DNA from: Stygiobacter sp043807765
GTDB lineage: Bacteria > Bacteroidota > Ignavibacteria > Ignavibacteriales > Melioribacteraceae
Reading direction: 5' to 3'
Length of the DNA: 64,000 bases
Assembly (NCBI GenBank): GCA_043807765.1
Contig: JAZDFQ010000059.1
Location: forward strand, 128,739 to 192,738
Positions 26,475-33,779 of this stretch are shown here, piece after piece (positions within the stretch are counted from its first letter, which is position 1; the number at the start of each line of letters is the position of its first letter). The translations under genes and the position numbers were made by a program. The notes under the pieces are model-generated. The model did no database searches. It had not been told where the DNA came from and worked only from the letters and a program-made list of their open reading frames with translations.

Positions 26475-27449
26475 ATGAAAAGCATTTTGATTGTTTTTAC
26501 CGGCGGAACCTTCTCCATGAAGATAGACAAAAAGACAAAAGCAGCCGTTCCATTTTTTCAAGGTGATGAATTAATAAGCATGATGCCGGAAGCGAAAGGT
26601 TTAGCTAATCTTTCTATTTATGAATTTGGAAATTATCCCGGTCCGCATATTACACCTCTACGCATGTTGCAATTATCAGAAAAAATAAATTCTTTCTTAG
26701 AGCAAAATATTTATGATGGAATAATTGTAACTCACGGAACAGATACGCTTGAAGAAACAGCTTACTTTCTGGATTTAACTCTCGAAACAAAAATTCCTAT
26801 AGTGGTGATCGGTGCAATGAAAACCAGCTCTGAACCGGATTGGGACGCACCAAAAAATTTAGTGGATGCGATTCATATAATTAATAATCCTAACAGTAAA
26901 GGCTTTGGTGTTTTAGTTTGCTTGAATGGAGAAATAAACGCAGCCAGCGAAGTAACAAAAACACATACGGAAGATGTAGAAACATTTCACAGTTTGGATT
27001 TCGGTTCACTCGGTTTTGTAGAGAAAGGAAAAGTTTGGTTTAATAGGATGCCGCGAAAACTTGAAACTCTGAAAGCGAACACAATTAATCCCAATGTAGA
27101 TTTAATAAAAGTTTATGCGGGGATGAATGAAAAGTTTTTCCGCTTCTCTGCAGATAGCGGTGTAGAAGGTATAGTTGTTGAAGCTATGGGTGTTGGCAAT
27201 GTTCCGCCGGAAGCTTTTGAAGGAATTAAATACGCAGTGGAAAAAGGAATTCCGGTGGTATTGGTTTCCCGTTGCCCCGCGGGGGAAACCCTTGATATAT
27301 ATGGCTATCCCGGTGCAGGTAAATGGCTTAAGCAAATGGGTGTAATTTTTGCAGATTATCTAAACGGACAGAAAGCGAGAATTAAGCTTATGATCTGTTT
27401 GGGAATTACAAAGGATAAAGAAGAATTAAGAAAAATGTTTGAACGATGA
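26475..27449 (+). CDS. Asparaginase (type I-like L-asparaginase)
   Basis: A 324-residue amidohydrolase converting asparagine to aspartate and ammonia. The nucleophile region TGGTFSM places Thr12 at the active site, and HGTDT (87-91) supplies the Thr89-Asp90 pair. GAMKTSSEPDWD carries the conserved lysine region. No signal peptide is present, so it is cytoplasmic like type I enzymes. Related GatD-type subunits share the motifs but have an added N-terminal domain not seen here. The stop overlaps the following membrane-protein start by 4 bp (ATGA). Confidence 0.88.
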   Translation: MKSILIVFTGGTFSMKIDKKTKAAVPFFQGDELISMMPEAKGLANLSIYEFGNYPGPHITPLRMLQLSEKINSFLEQNIYDGIIVTHGTDTLEETAYFLDLTLETKIPIVVIGAMKTSSEPDWDAPKNLVDAIHIINNPNSKGFGVLVCLNGEINAASEVTKTHTEDVETFHSLDFGSLGFVEKGKVWFNRMPRKLETLKANTINPNVDLIKVYAGMNEKFFRFSADSGVEGIVVEAMGVGNVPPEAFEGIKYAVEKGIPVVLVSRCPAGETLDIYGYPGAGKWLKQMGVIFADYLNGQKARIKLMICLGITKDKEELRKMFER

Positions 27450-27994
27450 AAAACCTATACGTACCAAAAGAAAATACATTTCTCTCAAAATTTTTTCCAT
27501 GGATTGGCTCTGTAGTTCTATTGCCGGTTATGATCTACTTTACCTTAAACATCGGAAACTTTCTCTTTATAGATTATATCAACTTGCTGATTCACGAAGG
27601 CGGGCACGGAGTATTTAAAGTCTTTGGCGGATTTATTTATACTCTTGGCGGAACGCTGATGCAGATTATAATTCCCACAATGTTTATTGTTTACTACTTT
27701 GTGAAGAAAACAAAATTTGGTGCACAAGCGTTTTTGGTTTGGCTTGGACAGAATCTATTTAACATTAGCGTTTATGCCGCAGATGCACGCGCGCATAAAC
27801 TTCCGCTTCTTGGCGGAAACAAAGTTTACCACGACTGGACTTACATACTTAACAAACTCGGCTTGATAGAATACGATCAGATAGTAGGAAACGTTTTTGT
27901 GTTTCTTGGATTAGCGGCTTTTGTTGTTGCGTTGATTGTGCCGTTAATAATTAAGAACGAAGAGAAACAGATAGACTTGAATCTGAATCTTTAA
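27446..27994 (+). CDS. Integral membrane protein with HEGGH motif (M50-like)
   Basis: A 182-residue protein with about four transmembrane helices (20-42, 62-86, 90-112, 150-172). The motif HEGGH (residues 50-54) within LLIHEGGHGVF matches HExxH zinc-protease motifs of the M50/site-2-protease type. A later DARAHKLP-HDW region might supply a third ligand. The usual C-terminal NPDG motif of M50 proteases is absent. It is translationally coupled to the asparaginase. A membrane metalloprotease or zinc protein is inference; no substrate can be named. Its end overlaps the convergent SpoIID-like gene by 4 bp. Confidence 0.65.
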   Translation: MKNLYVPKENTFLSKFFPWIGSVVLLPVMIYFTLNIGNFLFIDYINLLIHEGGHGVFKVFGGFIYTLGGTLMQIIIPTMFIVYYFVKKTKFGAQAFLVWLGQNLFNISVYAADARAHKLPLLGGNKVYHDWTYILNKLGLIEYDQIVGNVFVFLGLAAFVVALIVPLIIKNEEKQIDLNLNL

Positions 27995-29289
27995 AACTCG
28001 TTTAATAACTCGGCACTTTTGTAATAATGCTTCAAAATCTCTTCGAAGCTTTTTCCATTTCTTGCCATTGTAATAGCACCGGATTGACACATACCAACAC
28101 CGTGTCCCCAGCCCGCGCCGTAAAAAACAAAACCTGTATCTGTTTTATCCACAACAAAACAAGCGCTTCTTAGCGGCGGACTAATCATCTGCCGGATTTT
28201 TAACTCGCCTTTTATTACAACGCTCTCTTTTTCAAAAACAAATTGTGCTAAATAGGCTCTTCCCGATTCACCGCGCTTTGGAATTTTTATATCAATTAAA
28301 TTCCCCAAGTCTTTTCCTTTTGAAGCCATCTTACTAATAGCTTCGGTTGTCAACTCAACTTTCCATCTAAAATTATTTTGGCTCCAGGTTGGCAGATCGC
28401 TATTAATATTTGGGTTACAATAAGATTTAGGATTAGAAAAAAGCCACTCTCGTAAATCGTCTTCGTTGCTTAAATCTATAGAATCCGAATCTTCCGAATC
28501 AAAATTGGAAACGCTGTAAGACTCAACACCAGGACGATCACCCCAAACATTTTTAATTAGTTCGGAGTGTCCGCCACAGTTAGAAGCATAATAAGCGTTT
28601 ATTGGTTTGCCATTCTCACTCAAAATTAAACTCTTTGTTTCCACAACAGCGCGGTCGGAAATCACTGTTCGCTTTTTATTTCCGCTAAAGACCTGGCATT
28701 CAACATCGGATGTTAAATCGTAATGTTCTCCTCCGTACAATTTTGAGTTAAGCGCCATTACAGCCTCGGACCGCGCAGCCACAGCTTGTGCTTTCATTGC
28801 TTCAAGGGGAGAATCGTTTCCTATTTCGTACGGAACTACTCCTTGCAGATACTGCTCAAGAGGCAAATGAATTACTACTTCGAACATATTTTTGCCGGTA
28901 ACGTAAAAGTGAATTTCTCCCTCGTAAATTCTGTCCTCTTTATTTTCCCACCACCACCCAACGCCGTAAGGAACATTTTTGATCTTTAGCGTACTTTTTT
29001 CTTCCAAACTTTGCAGCACGCAAGATTTAAGTCCGTCTGTAATTGAACCGTCTGTTTTTACAATTTTTATTTTGCCATCATCTACGACAAGAACAATTTC
29101 TTCTCCGTTCTCAAAGTGTATCTTGAAATTATCCTCTCCGGTTAAGTTCCAGCCGTTATCAAACTTAATTCTCAAAGTATCAACAGAGTTTATAATTCTT
29201 ACGCGAACAATAGGCTCACTTTGAAATAGTGATTGTGAAAAAAGAAAATGGAGTGGTAGAAAAACTAAAACCAGTAAGAGCTTTTTCAT
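27991..29289 (-). CDS. SpoIID/LytB domain protein
   Basis: A 432-residue protein with a signal peptide (LLVLVFLPLHFLFSQ). It has a SpoIID core: LPLEQYLQGVVPYEIGND and MKAQAVAARSEAV at the start, and the closing GHGVGMCQSGAITMARNGK motif. SpoIID-type enzymes are lytic transglycosylases acting on peptidoglycan; in non-sporulating bacteria they are thought to modify the cell wall outside sporulation. The family's catalytic Glu is probably in the VVPYEIG segment. It stands alone, convergent with the HEGGH gene. Confidence 0.82.
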   Translation of the reverse strand: MKKLLLVLVFLPLHFLFSQSLFQSEPIVRVRIINSVDTLRIKFDNGWNLTGEDNFKIHFENGEEIVLVVDDGKIKIVKTDGSITDGLKSCVLQSLEEKSTLKIKNVPYGVGWWWENKEDRIYEGEIHFYVTGKNMFEVVIHLPLEQYLQGVVPYEIGNDSPLEAMKAQAVAARSEAVMALNSKLYGGEHYDLTSDVECQVFSGNKKRTVISDRAVVETKSLILSENGKPINAYYASNCGGHSELIKNVWGDRPGVESYSVSNFDSEDSDSIDLSNEDDLREWLFSNPKSYCNPNINSDLPTWSQNNFRWKVELTTEAISKMASKGKDLGNLIDIKIPKRGESGRAYLAQFVFEKESVVIKGELKIRQMISPPLRSACFVVDKTDTGFVFYGAGWGHGVGMCQSGAITMARNGKSFEEILKHYYKSAELLNEF

Positions 29290-29338
29290 AACAGTGCCAA
29301 AATCAATTATTTCATTGTTGATTAAGAAGAATTATAAA

Positions 29339-29409
29339 GGTCATTTCGAGCGAAGTCGAGAAAAGATAAAACACGTTTTATTCGCATCCCTCAATTACGC
29401 CCGCTATGA
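29339..29409. repeat. Dispersed repeat with GTCAT...ATGAC ends
   Basis: The segment starts GTCATTTCGAGCGAAGTCGAGAA and ends in GCTATGAC. The inner CTTCGCTCGAAATGAC-type sequence is a recurrent intergenic repeat type in Bacteroidota genomes. It fills most of the gap between mscL and the SpoIID-like gene. Confidence 0.5.
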
Positions 29410-29442
29410 CATTAAGGTAATTTATGAAACGACCTCAGCGGC

Positions 29443-29844
29443 TTACTTCTTTCCCAGCAAATCTCTTATTTGTGTTAGCAACACAACTTCATCGCTAGGC
29501 GCGGGTGGAGCCGCTTGAACAGCTTCTTCCTTTTTCTTTATGCTGTTCATTCCCTTTACTAAAGAGAAAATTGCGAATGCAACAATTAAAAAGTTAATAA
29601 CCGTGTTCAGAAATTTTCCGTACAGAATTTCTACCGGTTTTGCGCCGTCGAGAGGGTTGGAAAGCTTAATGGATAAAGCGCTAAAATCTATTCCGCCGAT
29701 TAACGCGCCGATAGGAGGCATGAGAACATCGTTAACAAGCGATGTAACAATGCCGCCGAAAGCCGCACCGATTATGATACCTACAGCCATATCAACTACA
29801 TTGCCTTTCGTGGCAAAAGTTTTGAATTCGTTTAACAGCTTCAT
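29443..29844 (-). CDS. mscL: Large-conductance mechanosensitive channel
   Basis: A 133-residue channel that opens under membrane tension to release solutes during osmotic downshock. The N-terminal amphipathic helix and TM1 are typical (FKTFATKGNVVDMAVGIIIGAAFGGIV). TM2 lies near residues 72-92, followed by a charged helix (RDLLGKK). An AAGGAG site lies upstream of the ATG at 29844. Monocistronic. Confidence 0.95.
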   Translation of the reverse strand: MKLLNEFKTFATKGNVVDMAVGIIIGAAFGGIVTSLVNDVLMPPIGALIGGIDFSALSIKLSNPLDGAKPVEILYGKFLNTVINFLIVAFAIFSLVKGMNSIKKKEEAVQAAPPAPSDEVVLLTQIRDLLGKK

Positions 29845-30214
29845 AATTACTCCTTAATTTAGTAGTTAATAACCTTACGTATTAGCTATGCTTTGCATTG
29901 CCACGACTTTTAAGTCGTGGTTTAAAATAAAACCAAGCACCAGACTTTAGCCAAACAAATATTGTTTATTGCGGCTAAAGCATGCCTATCGGCTGGCAGG
30001 CTCGTGGCAATTCATATTAATATTCTGCGTAACGCGAGTTAATAATATAAGTGCTTATTCGAAACAATTTATCTCTTCTTTGTTTGTGCTCTAAGGCTTA
30101 ATAACTCACCCTAAGCAGAGTTAGAACTTTTAGGACTAAGTCCATATTGCTTTTCGCGTTGAACTAACCCCAGACTTAAGTCTGGGGTTGATACATCAAT
30201 AATAAATTTCGGCT
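29845..30214. other. 370-bp intergenic region filled with palindromic elements
   Basis: Besides the mscL promoter region, this gap holds the 113-bp element at 29898-30010 and most of the 135-bp element at 30105-30239. No gene is seen. Confidence 0.6.
29898..30010. repeat. 113-bp element with TTGCCACGA / TCGTGGCAA ends
   Basis: Perfect 9-bp terminal inverted repeats bound an internal set of hairpins: CCACGACTTTTAAGTCGTGG (29901-29920), CTTTAGCC/GGCTAAAG (29945-29952 and 29973-29980), and a degenerate TGCCTATCGGCTGGCA (29983-29998). The structure resembles small non-autonomous or REP-like elements. No transposase is present in the window. Confidence 0.65.
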
Positions 30215-30239
30215 TTAGCTACACCTTGCGTAAGGTGAA
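30105..30239. mobile_element. 135-bp MITE-like element, copy A
   Basis: The ends are CTCACCCTAAGCAG and TTGCGTAAGGTGAA, an imperfect inverted repeat. Internally it carries GGACTAAGTCC and a perfect ACCCCAGACTTAAGTCTGGGGT palindrome core. It matches copy B at 47015-47149 over its full length, with only scattered differences and two compensating single-base indels. Its right end overlaps the peptidase gene and encodes its last residues, SPYARCS plus stop. Confidence 0.8.
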
Positions 30240-31837
30240 TTAATAAATTGGAGAGCATAATGTTTGGCAGATAAAGGTTCTTTAGTAGAACTTTCGATCA
30301 ACTGCTTCCAGCTTAAGGATGAACCGAAATAGAAGAACTCTTCGATTAGAAATTTGCCAACCTTGCTATTTTTGTGAAAGCTAACTGATTCTCCTTTTTC
30401 CAGAATGTTGTTCGTAATGAACATATAGAGTTGAGATGCGAGCAATTCACCCAGCATGTAGTTGTGGTAATAAGCGGGATATAGCGCGACATGAATCTTG
30501 GAAGCCCAATCTGCTTTGTTACGCCCGCTAGGCTTTTTCAGTCCTTGATATTTCTCTACTAAGCTCCACCACGCGACGTTTAAATCCTGTTCCGGATTTT
30601 CATACATATTTTTTTCAAAACGGTACATAACCTGAACCCAGCGGGAGAAAGTTAATTGTTCTAAACGAAGAGAGTTGAAACAATCCCCGGCAATTTTATT
30701 TGCTTCTTTTTCGCTTATTCCAACAACATCTTTAAGCCAAACCGGATTGGAAGCGAATCTTCCGAAAAGCATTGCGATTGCTTCGGTAGTAAAAATATGA
30801 GCGGGTTCACGCAAGCTCCAGGGCAACGATATGTTAATATATTTATCATAAGCCGCGTGTCCAAACTCATGCAACATTGTGCTCATCCATCTGTGGTTTG
30901 GTTTGATGTTGCAAACAACACGCACATCACCACGCTTATCTATATCTGTGCAATATGCATGCTGATATTTTCCTTCCTTCTCGTACAAATCGCTTTTAGC
31001 GATCAAGTCATCTACGTTTAAGTTGATTCCATCGTAATATGCCTTTGTAATTTCTTCAATGTTTTTCTCCTTGAAGTATACATCCAAATCAACACTGTAG
31101 ATTTTAGGTCCTTGCTGAAAGAATTTATCTTGATAGTGCCATGGCATTAGAATGCTTTTATCAACAGAATGTTTTTTGCTGAGATAAGAATCTATTTCTT
31201 CTTTCAAATTGAAGAAAGCATTTCCGGTTAGGTTGTCCAGTTCATCAAACAACGCATCAATATCTTCCGAGGATTGCTCGCTTAGCTTCAAACTCATTTC
31301 GTGATAATTTTTGTAGCCGAGCTGCCGGGCGGCTTCATTTCTCATTTTAACTAATTGTAGAACATCCCGGGAAACAACCTCACCAATTTCTTTAGAAGCG
31401 CACCAAACCTTTTCCAGTTTAGTTTGATCGGTTGATTCGGCTAGAATATCATCTATTTCATTGTCTGTAAGTTTTGTTTCGTCGATATTGGCACGGTAGG
31501 TAGCAAAAGTTTCTTCAACCTTTGTGGATAAAGCAATTATTTGTTCGAGCAGTTTTTCATCAAACTGATTAGCAGCATACGAATTGTAAATCAATTCTAA
31601 TTGGCGCATAAGGATGGGCTCGTTTATGGCACCGGATTCCTTAAATGATCTGAGCTTCGCAAAATCTTCTTTGTGAGTGAAAATTTTACTCAACTGTAAC
31701 TGTAGTTCACCGGAGCGCTTGTAATCTTCCGGGTTGCCGCTTATGGAAGCTTCAAAGTATGAGAGAGAAGTCTCTCTGCTTAACTCAACAACTTTAGACT
31801 CATACTCAAACACAAACTCGCGGAACTTTGCTTCCAT
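30215..31837 (-). CDS. M2/M3-like zinc metallopeptidase (gluzincin)
   Basis: A 540-residue helical metallopeptidase. The zinc motif is HEFGH at 323-327, with a third ligand probably Glu352 in FTTEAIAML. The LVKMRNEAARQLGYKNYHEM region (163-182) and overall length fit the M2 (ACE-like) or M3 (oligoendopeptidase) families; I cannot decide between them. No signal peptide is present, so it is probably cytoplasmic and trims peptides. The final seven residues and stop are encoded by the end of the 135-bp element, so the original C-terminus was probably replaced. Confidence 0.8.
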   Translation of the reverse strand: MEAKFREFVFEYESKVVELSRETSLSYFEASISGNPEDYKRSGELQLQLSKIFTHKEDFAKLRSFKESGAINEPILMRQLELIYNSYAANQFDEKLLEQIIALSTKVEETFATYRANIDETKLTDNEIDDILAESTDQTKLEKVWCASKEIGEVVSRDVLQLVKMRNEAARQLGYKNYHEMSLKLSEQSSEDIDALFDELDNLTGNAFFNLKEEIDSYLSKKHSVDKSILMPWHYQDKFFQQGPKIYSVDLDVYFKEKNIEEITKAYYDGINLNVDDLIAKSDLYEKEGKYQHAYCTDIDKRGDVRVVCNIKPNHRWMSTMLHEFGHAAYDKYINISLPWSLREPAHIFTTEAIAMLFGRFASNPVWLKDVVGISEKEANKIAGDCFNSLRLEQLTFSRWVQVMYRFEKNMYENPEQDLNVAWWSLVEKYQGLKKPSGRNKADWASKIHVALYPAYYHNYMLGELLASQLYMFITNNILEKGESVSFHKNSKVGKFLIEEFFYFGSSLSWKQLIESSTKEPLSAKHYALQFINSPYARCS

Positions 31838-31853
31838 TAACTTTCCTTTCTTG

Positions 31854-32216
31854 TTAGCTTAACAAATCATCTTCTCTATACAACATAAGAATAGAACTTT
31901 GCGGAACGATTACCATTTTTTGTTTTTCTATCTCTACTTCAATTGCGTCTTTACGAAGGAAAACCGCGTAGTCTCCATCTTTAGATTGAAGCGGAATATA
32001 CTTGATGGGTTTCTTCTCGCGCCAAACTTCGTCGTCTTCGGTTGGTAAGCCAATCGGGTAACCGGGACCGGATTTAATTACATAACCGCCTTGAACTTTT
32101 TCTTTTTCGTAAACTCCCGGAGGAAGATATAAGCCGCCGTGAGTTTTAGAAGAACTCTCTTCCGGCTTAATTAAAACCCTATCGCCCACAATAATTATTT
32201 TGTCGGTGTTAATCAT
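31854..32216 (-). CDS. GroES-like co-chaperonin (Cpn10 family), stand-alone
   Basis: A 120-residue protein with the Cpn10 core: GDRVLIKPEE at 11-20, GGLYLPP where the mobile loop should be, and a C-terminal strand ending SSILMLYRED. Standard GroES has ~95 residues; here an extra stretch (WREKKPIKYIPLQSKDG) is inserted in the middle. No groEL is nearby. It may be a paralog with a specialised client or a divergent co-chaperonin; this is inference. It is divergent from the methyltransferase gene. Confidence 0.7.
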   Translation of the reverse strand: MINTDKIIIVGDRVLIKPEESSSKTHGGLYLPPGVYEKEKVQGGYVIKSGPGYPIGLPTEDDEVWREKKPIKYIPLQSKDGDYAVFLRKDAIEVEIEKQKMVIVPQSSILMLYREDDLLS

Positions 32217-32267
32217 TCTAAATCCGTTTATTGGTTACTCAAAAATATCAAACGGCAGGTCAAATTG

Positions 32268-32300
32268 TTTGGTGAATAATCATTATCAATACTAATTTTG
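32268..32300 (+). promoter_or_regulatory. Bacteroidota-type promoter (TTTG-N21-TAATTTTG)
   Basis: TTTG at 32268-32271 and TAATTTTG at 32293-32300 are separated by 21 bp, which fits the Bacteroidota housekeeping consensus. Transcription would begin about 10-15 bp before the ATG at 32320. Confidence 0.6.
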
Positions 32301-32319
32301 ATTAAAAGAAAGGAAAAGA

Positions 32320-32919
32320 ATGAGCGAATTTTGGAACGAGCGGTTTGGAAAGGAAGAATACCTCTACGGAAAGGAACCGAATTCTTTCTTAAAACAAGAG
32401 TTGGTAAAAATACCTCCGGGAAGAATTCTTTTTCCGGCAGAAGGAGAAGGAAGAAATTCAGTTTACGCCGCAACACTCGGCTGGCAAGTTGATGCACTCG
32501 ATTCATCCGAAGCAGCAAAAGCTAAAGCAGAAAAATTAGCCTTGGAACGGGGAGTAAAAATAAATTATGATTTGGTAAATCTTAAGGTTCATAAATTTCC
32601 CAAAGAACAGTATGATGCAGTAGCTATAATATTTTTTCATTTACCGTCGGATTGCCGTTACGGTGTTTATCAAGAAGCTATTGCTGCGCTAAAACCGGGG
32701 GGCAAACTGATTCTGGAATTGTTCGATAAAGAACAATTCAAAGTTCCTTATGCTGGACCAAAAGACGAAGATATTCTATACTCACTAGAAGATGCAGTAA
32801 ATGATTTTATCGAATTGGATTTTGAAAAACTATCGAAAGAAACGATTCAAATGGACGAAGGTAACGGACACAAGGGTGTCGGTTACGTAATCCGCTTTGT
32901 TGGAATCATGAAACAATAA
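32320..32919 (+). CDS. Class I SAM-dependent methyltransferase (TehB/TPMT-like)
   Basis: A 199-residue methyltransferase. The N-terminus WNERFGKEEYLYGKEPNSFL is typical of TehB/thiopurine-type small-molecule methyltransferases. The SAM-binding motif is ILFPAEGEGRNSVYAA (residues ~37-52), with an acidic residue after strand 2 (ALDSSEAA). LKPGGKLILELF marks the strand-5 region. The start ATG follows AAAGGAAAAG. Substrate unknown; detoxification of small thiols or metalloids is a family-based guess. Confidence 0.8.
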   Translation: MSEFWNERFGKEEYLYGKEPNSFLKQELVKIPPGRILFPAEGEGRNSVYAATLGWQVDALDSSEAAKAKAEKLALERGVKINYDLVNLKVHKFPKEQYDAVAIIFFHLPSDCRYGVYQEAIAALKPGGKLILELFDKEQFKVPYAGPKDEDILYSLEDAVNDFIELDFEKLSKETIQMDEGNGHKGVGYVIRFVGIMKQ

Positions 32920-32967
32920 TACTTGTTCGTTTCTAGGCAAAATTAATTTTATTTACCAACTCTTTGA

Positions 32968-33717
32968 TTAGACCGATTGACTTTTTGCTTTCCACACCGT
33001 TTTTCCATTTGCACAAACAAGATTTGAGTCTAGATCTTTTATTGTGTGAACAAACTCATTCGCATCATTCAAGTGTTTTGCTAAAGACTGAACCGTATGA
33101 CCATATTGAGCTTCTCCTACATAACGCCCATCAATTGAATGTAGATAATATTTATCAATTATTTCATCGGGAACAGTTTCAATTAACCATTGTAAATACC
33201 TTAAATTATTGACATGCTTATTCGAGTCCATGTCGTACCGATGAACCAGAAAACTTTTTTTGTACTCGGCTTCACTAATCGGATCAATCTTTTTTTCTAA
33301 ATCGCAAATAGCACTCCTTTCCGGAAAGGAATTCCATTCATTAATTATATCATCAAAAATTCTAATCGGTCTTCTTCTTTTTATATCGAAGAAGAGCCAC
33401 AATCCTTTTGCTTTTCCAATTAGTTTTCCAGCTTCATCATAAATAATATTTTCTCTATTTCCCTTAATAGCGCTAAACTCAGATATCCAGGTTTTTATAG
33501 TAATTTTTTCTTTATACAAAGGATATCTTTCCATCTGCATAAAACCAGAGAGTAAAACCCATCCAATATTTTTATCATAGAGATTGTACAAGCCATGGTT
33601 AATTGACAAGCAATGATCTGCAGCGGCTTCCTGCAAAAGAGTAATAATTGTTGTGGGCGATGCACAACCATGTTTATCCATCTCAAAGTATCTTAGTTCA
33701 AATTGTTTTTCAAACAT
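32968..33717 (-). CDS. Acyl-ACP thioesterase family protein
   Basis: About 249 residues forming two hotdog domains. The N-terminal half starts FELRYFEMDKHGCASPTTII, and the second half has the DMDSNKHVNNLRYLQWL segment; this Asn/His pair is the family's active-site region. It hydrolyses acyl-ACP to release fatty acids. ATG at 33717 was chosen because GGAG lies 7 nt upstream; the GTG 12 bp earlier is itself part of that site. Cytoplasmic, monocistronic. Confidence 0.82.
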   Translation of the reverse strand: MFEKQFELRYFEMDKHGCASPTTIITLLQEAAADHCLSINHGLYNLYDKNIGWVLLSGFMQMERYPLYKEKITIKTWISEFSAIKGNRENIIYDEAGKLIGKAKGLWLFFDIKRRRPIRIFDDIINEWNSFPERSAICDLEKKIDPISEAEYKKSFLVHRYDMDSNKHVNNLRYLQWLIETVPDEIIDKYYLHSIDGRYVGEAQYGHTVQSLAKHLNDANEFVHTIKDLDSNLVCANGKTVWKAKSQSV

Positions 33718-33779
33718 CTTTAACTCCACTTACATTTGGATTAATTATACTTGTTTAGTTAACCAAAATGACTTTATTA

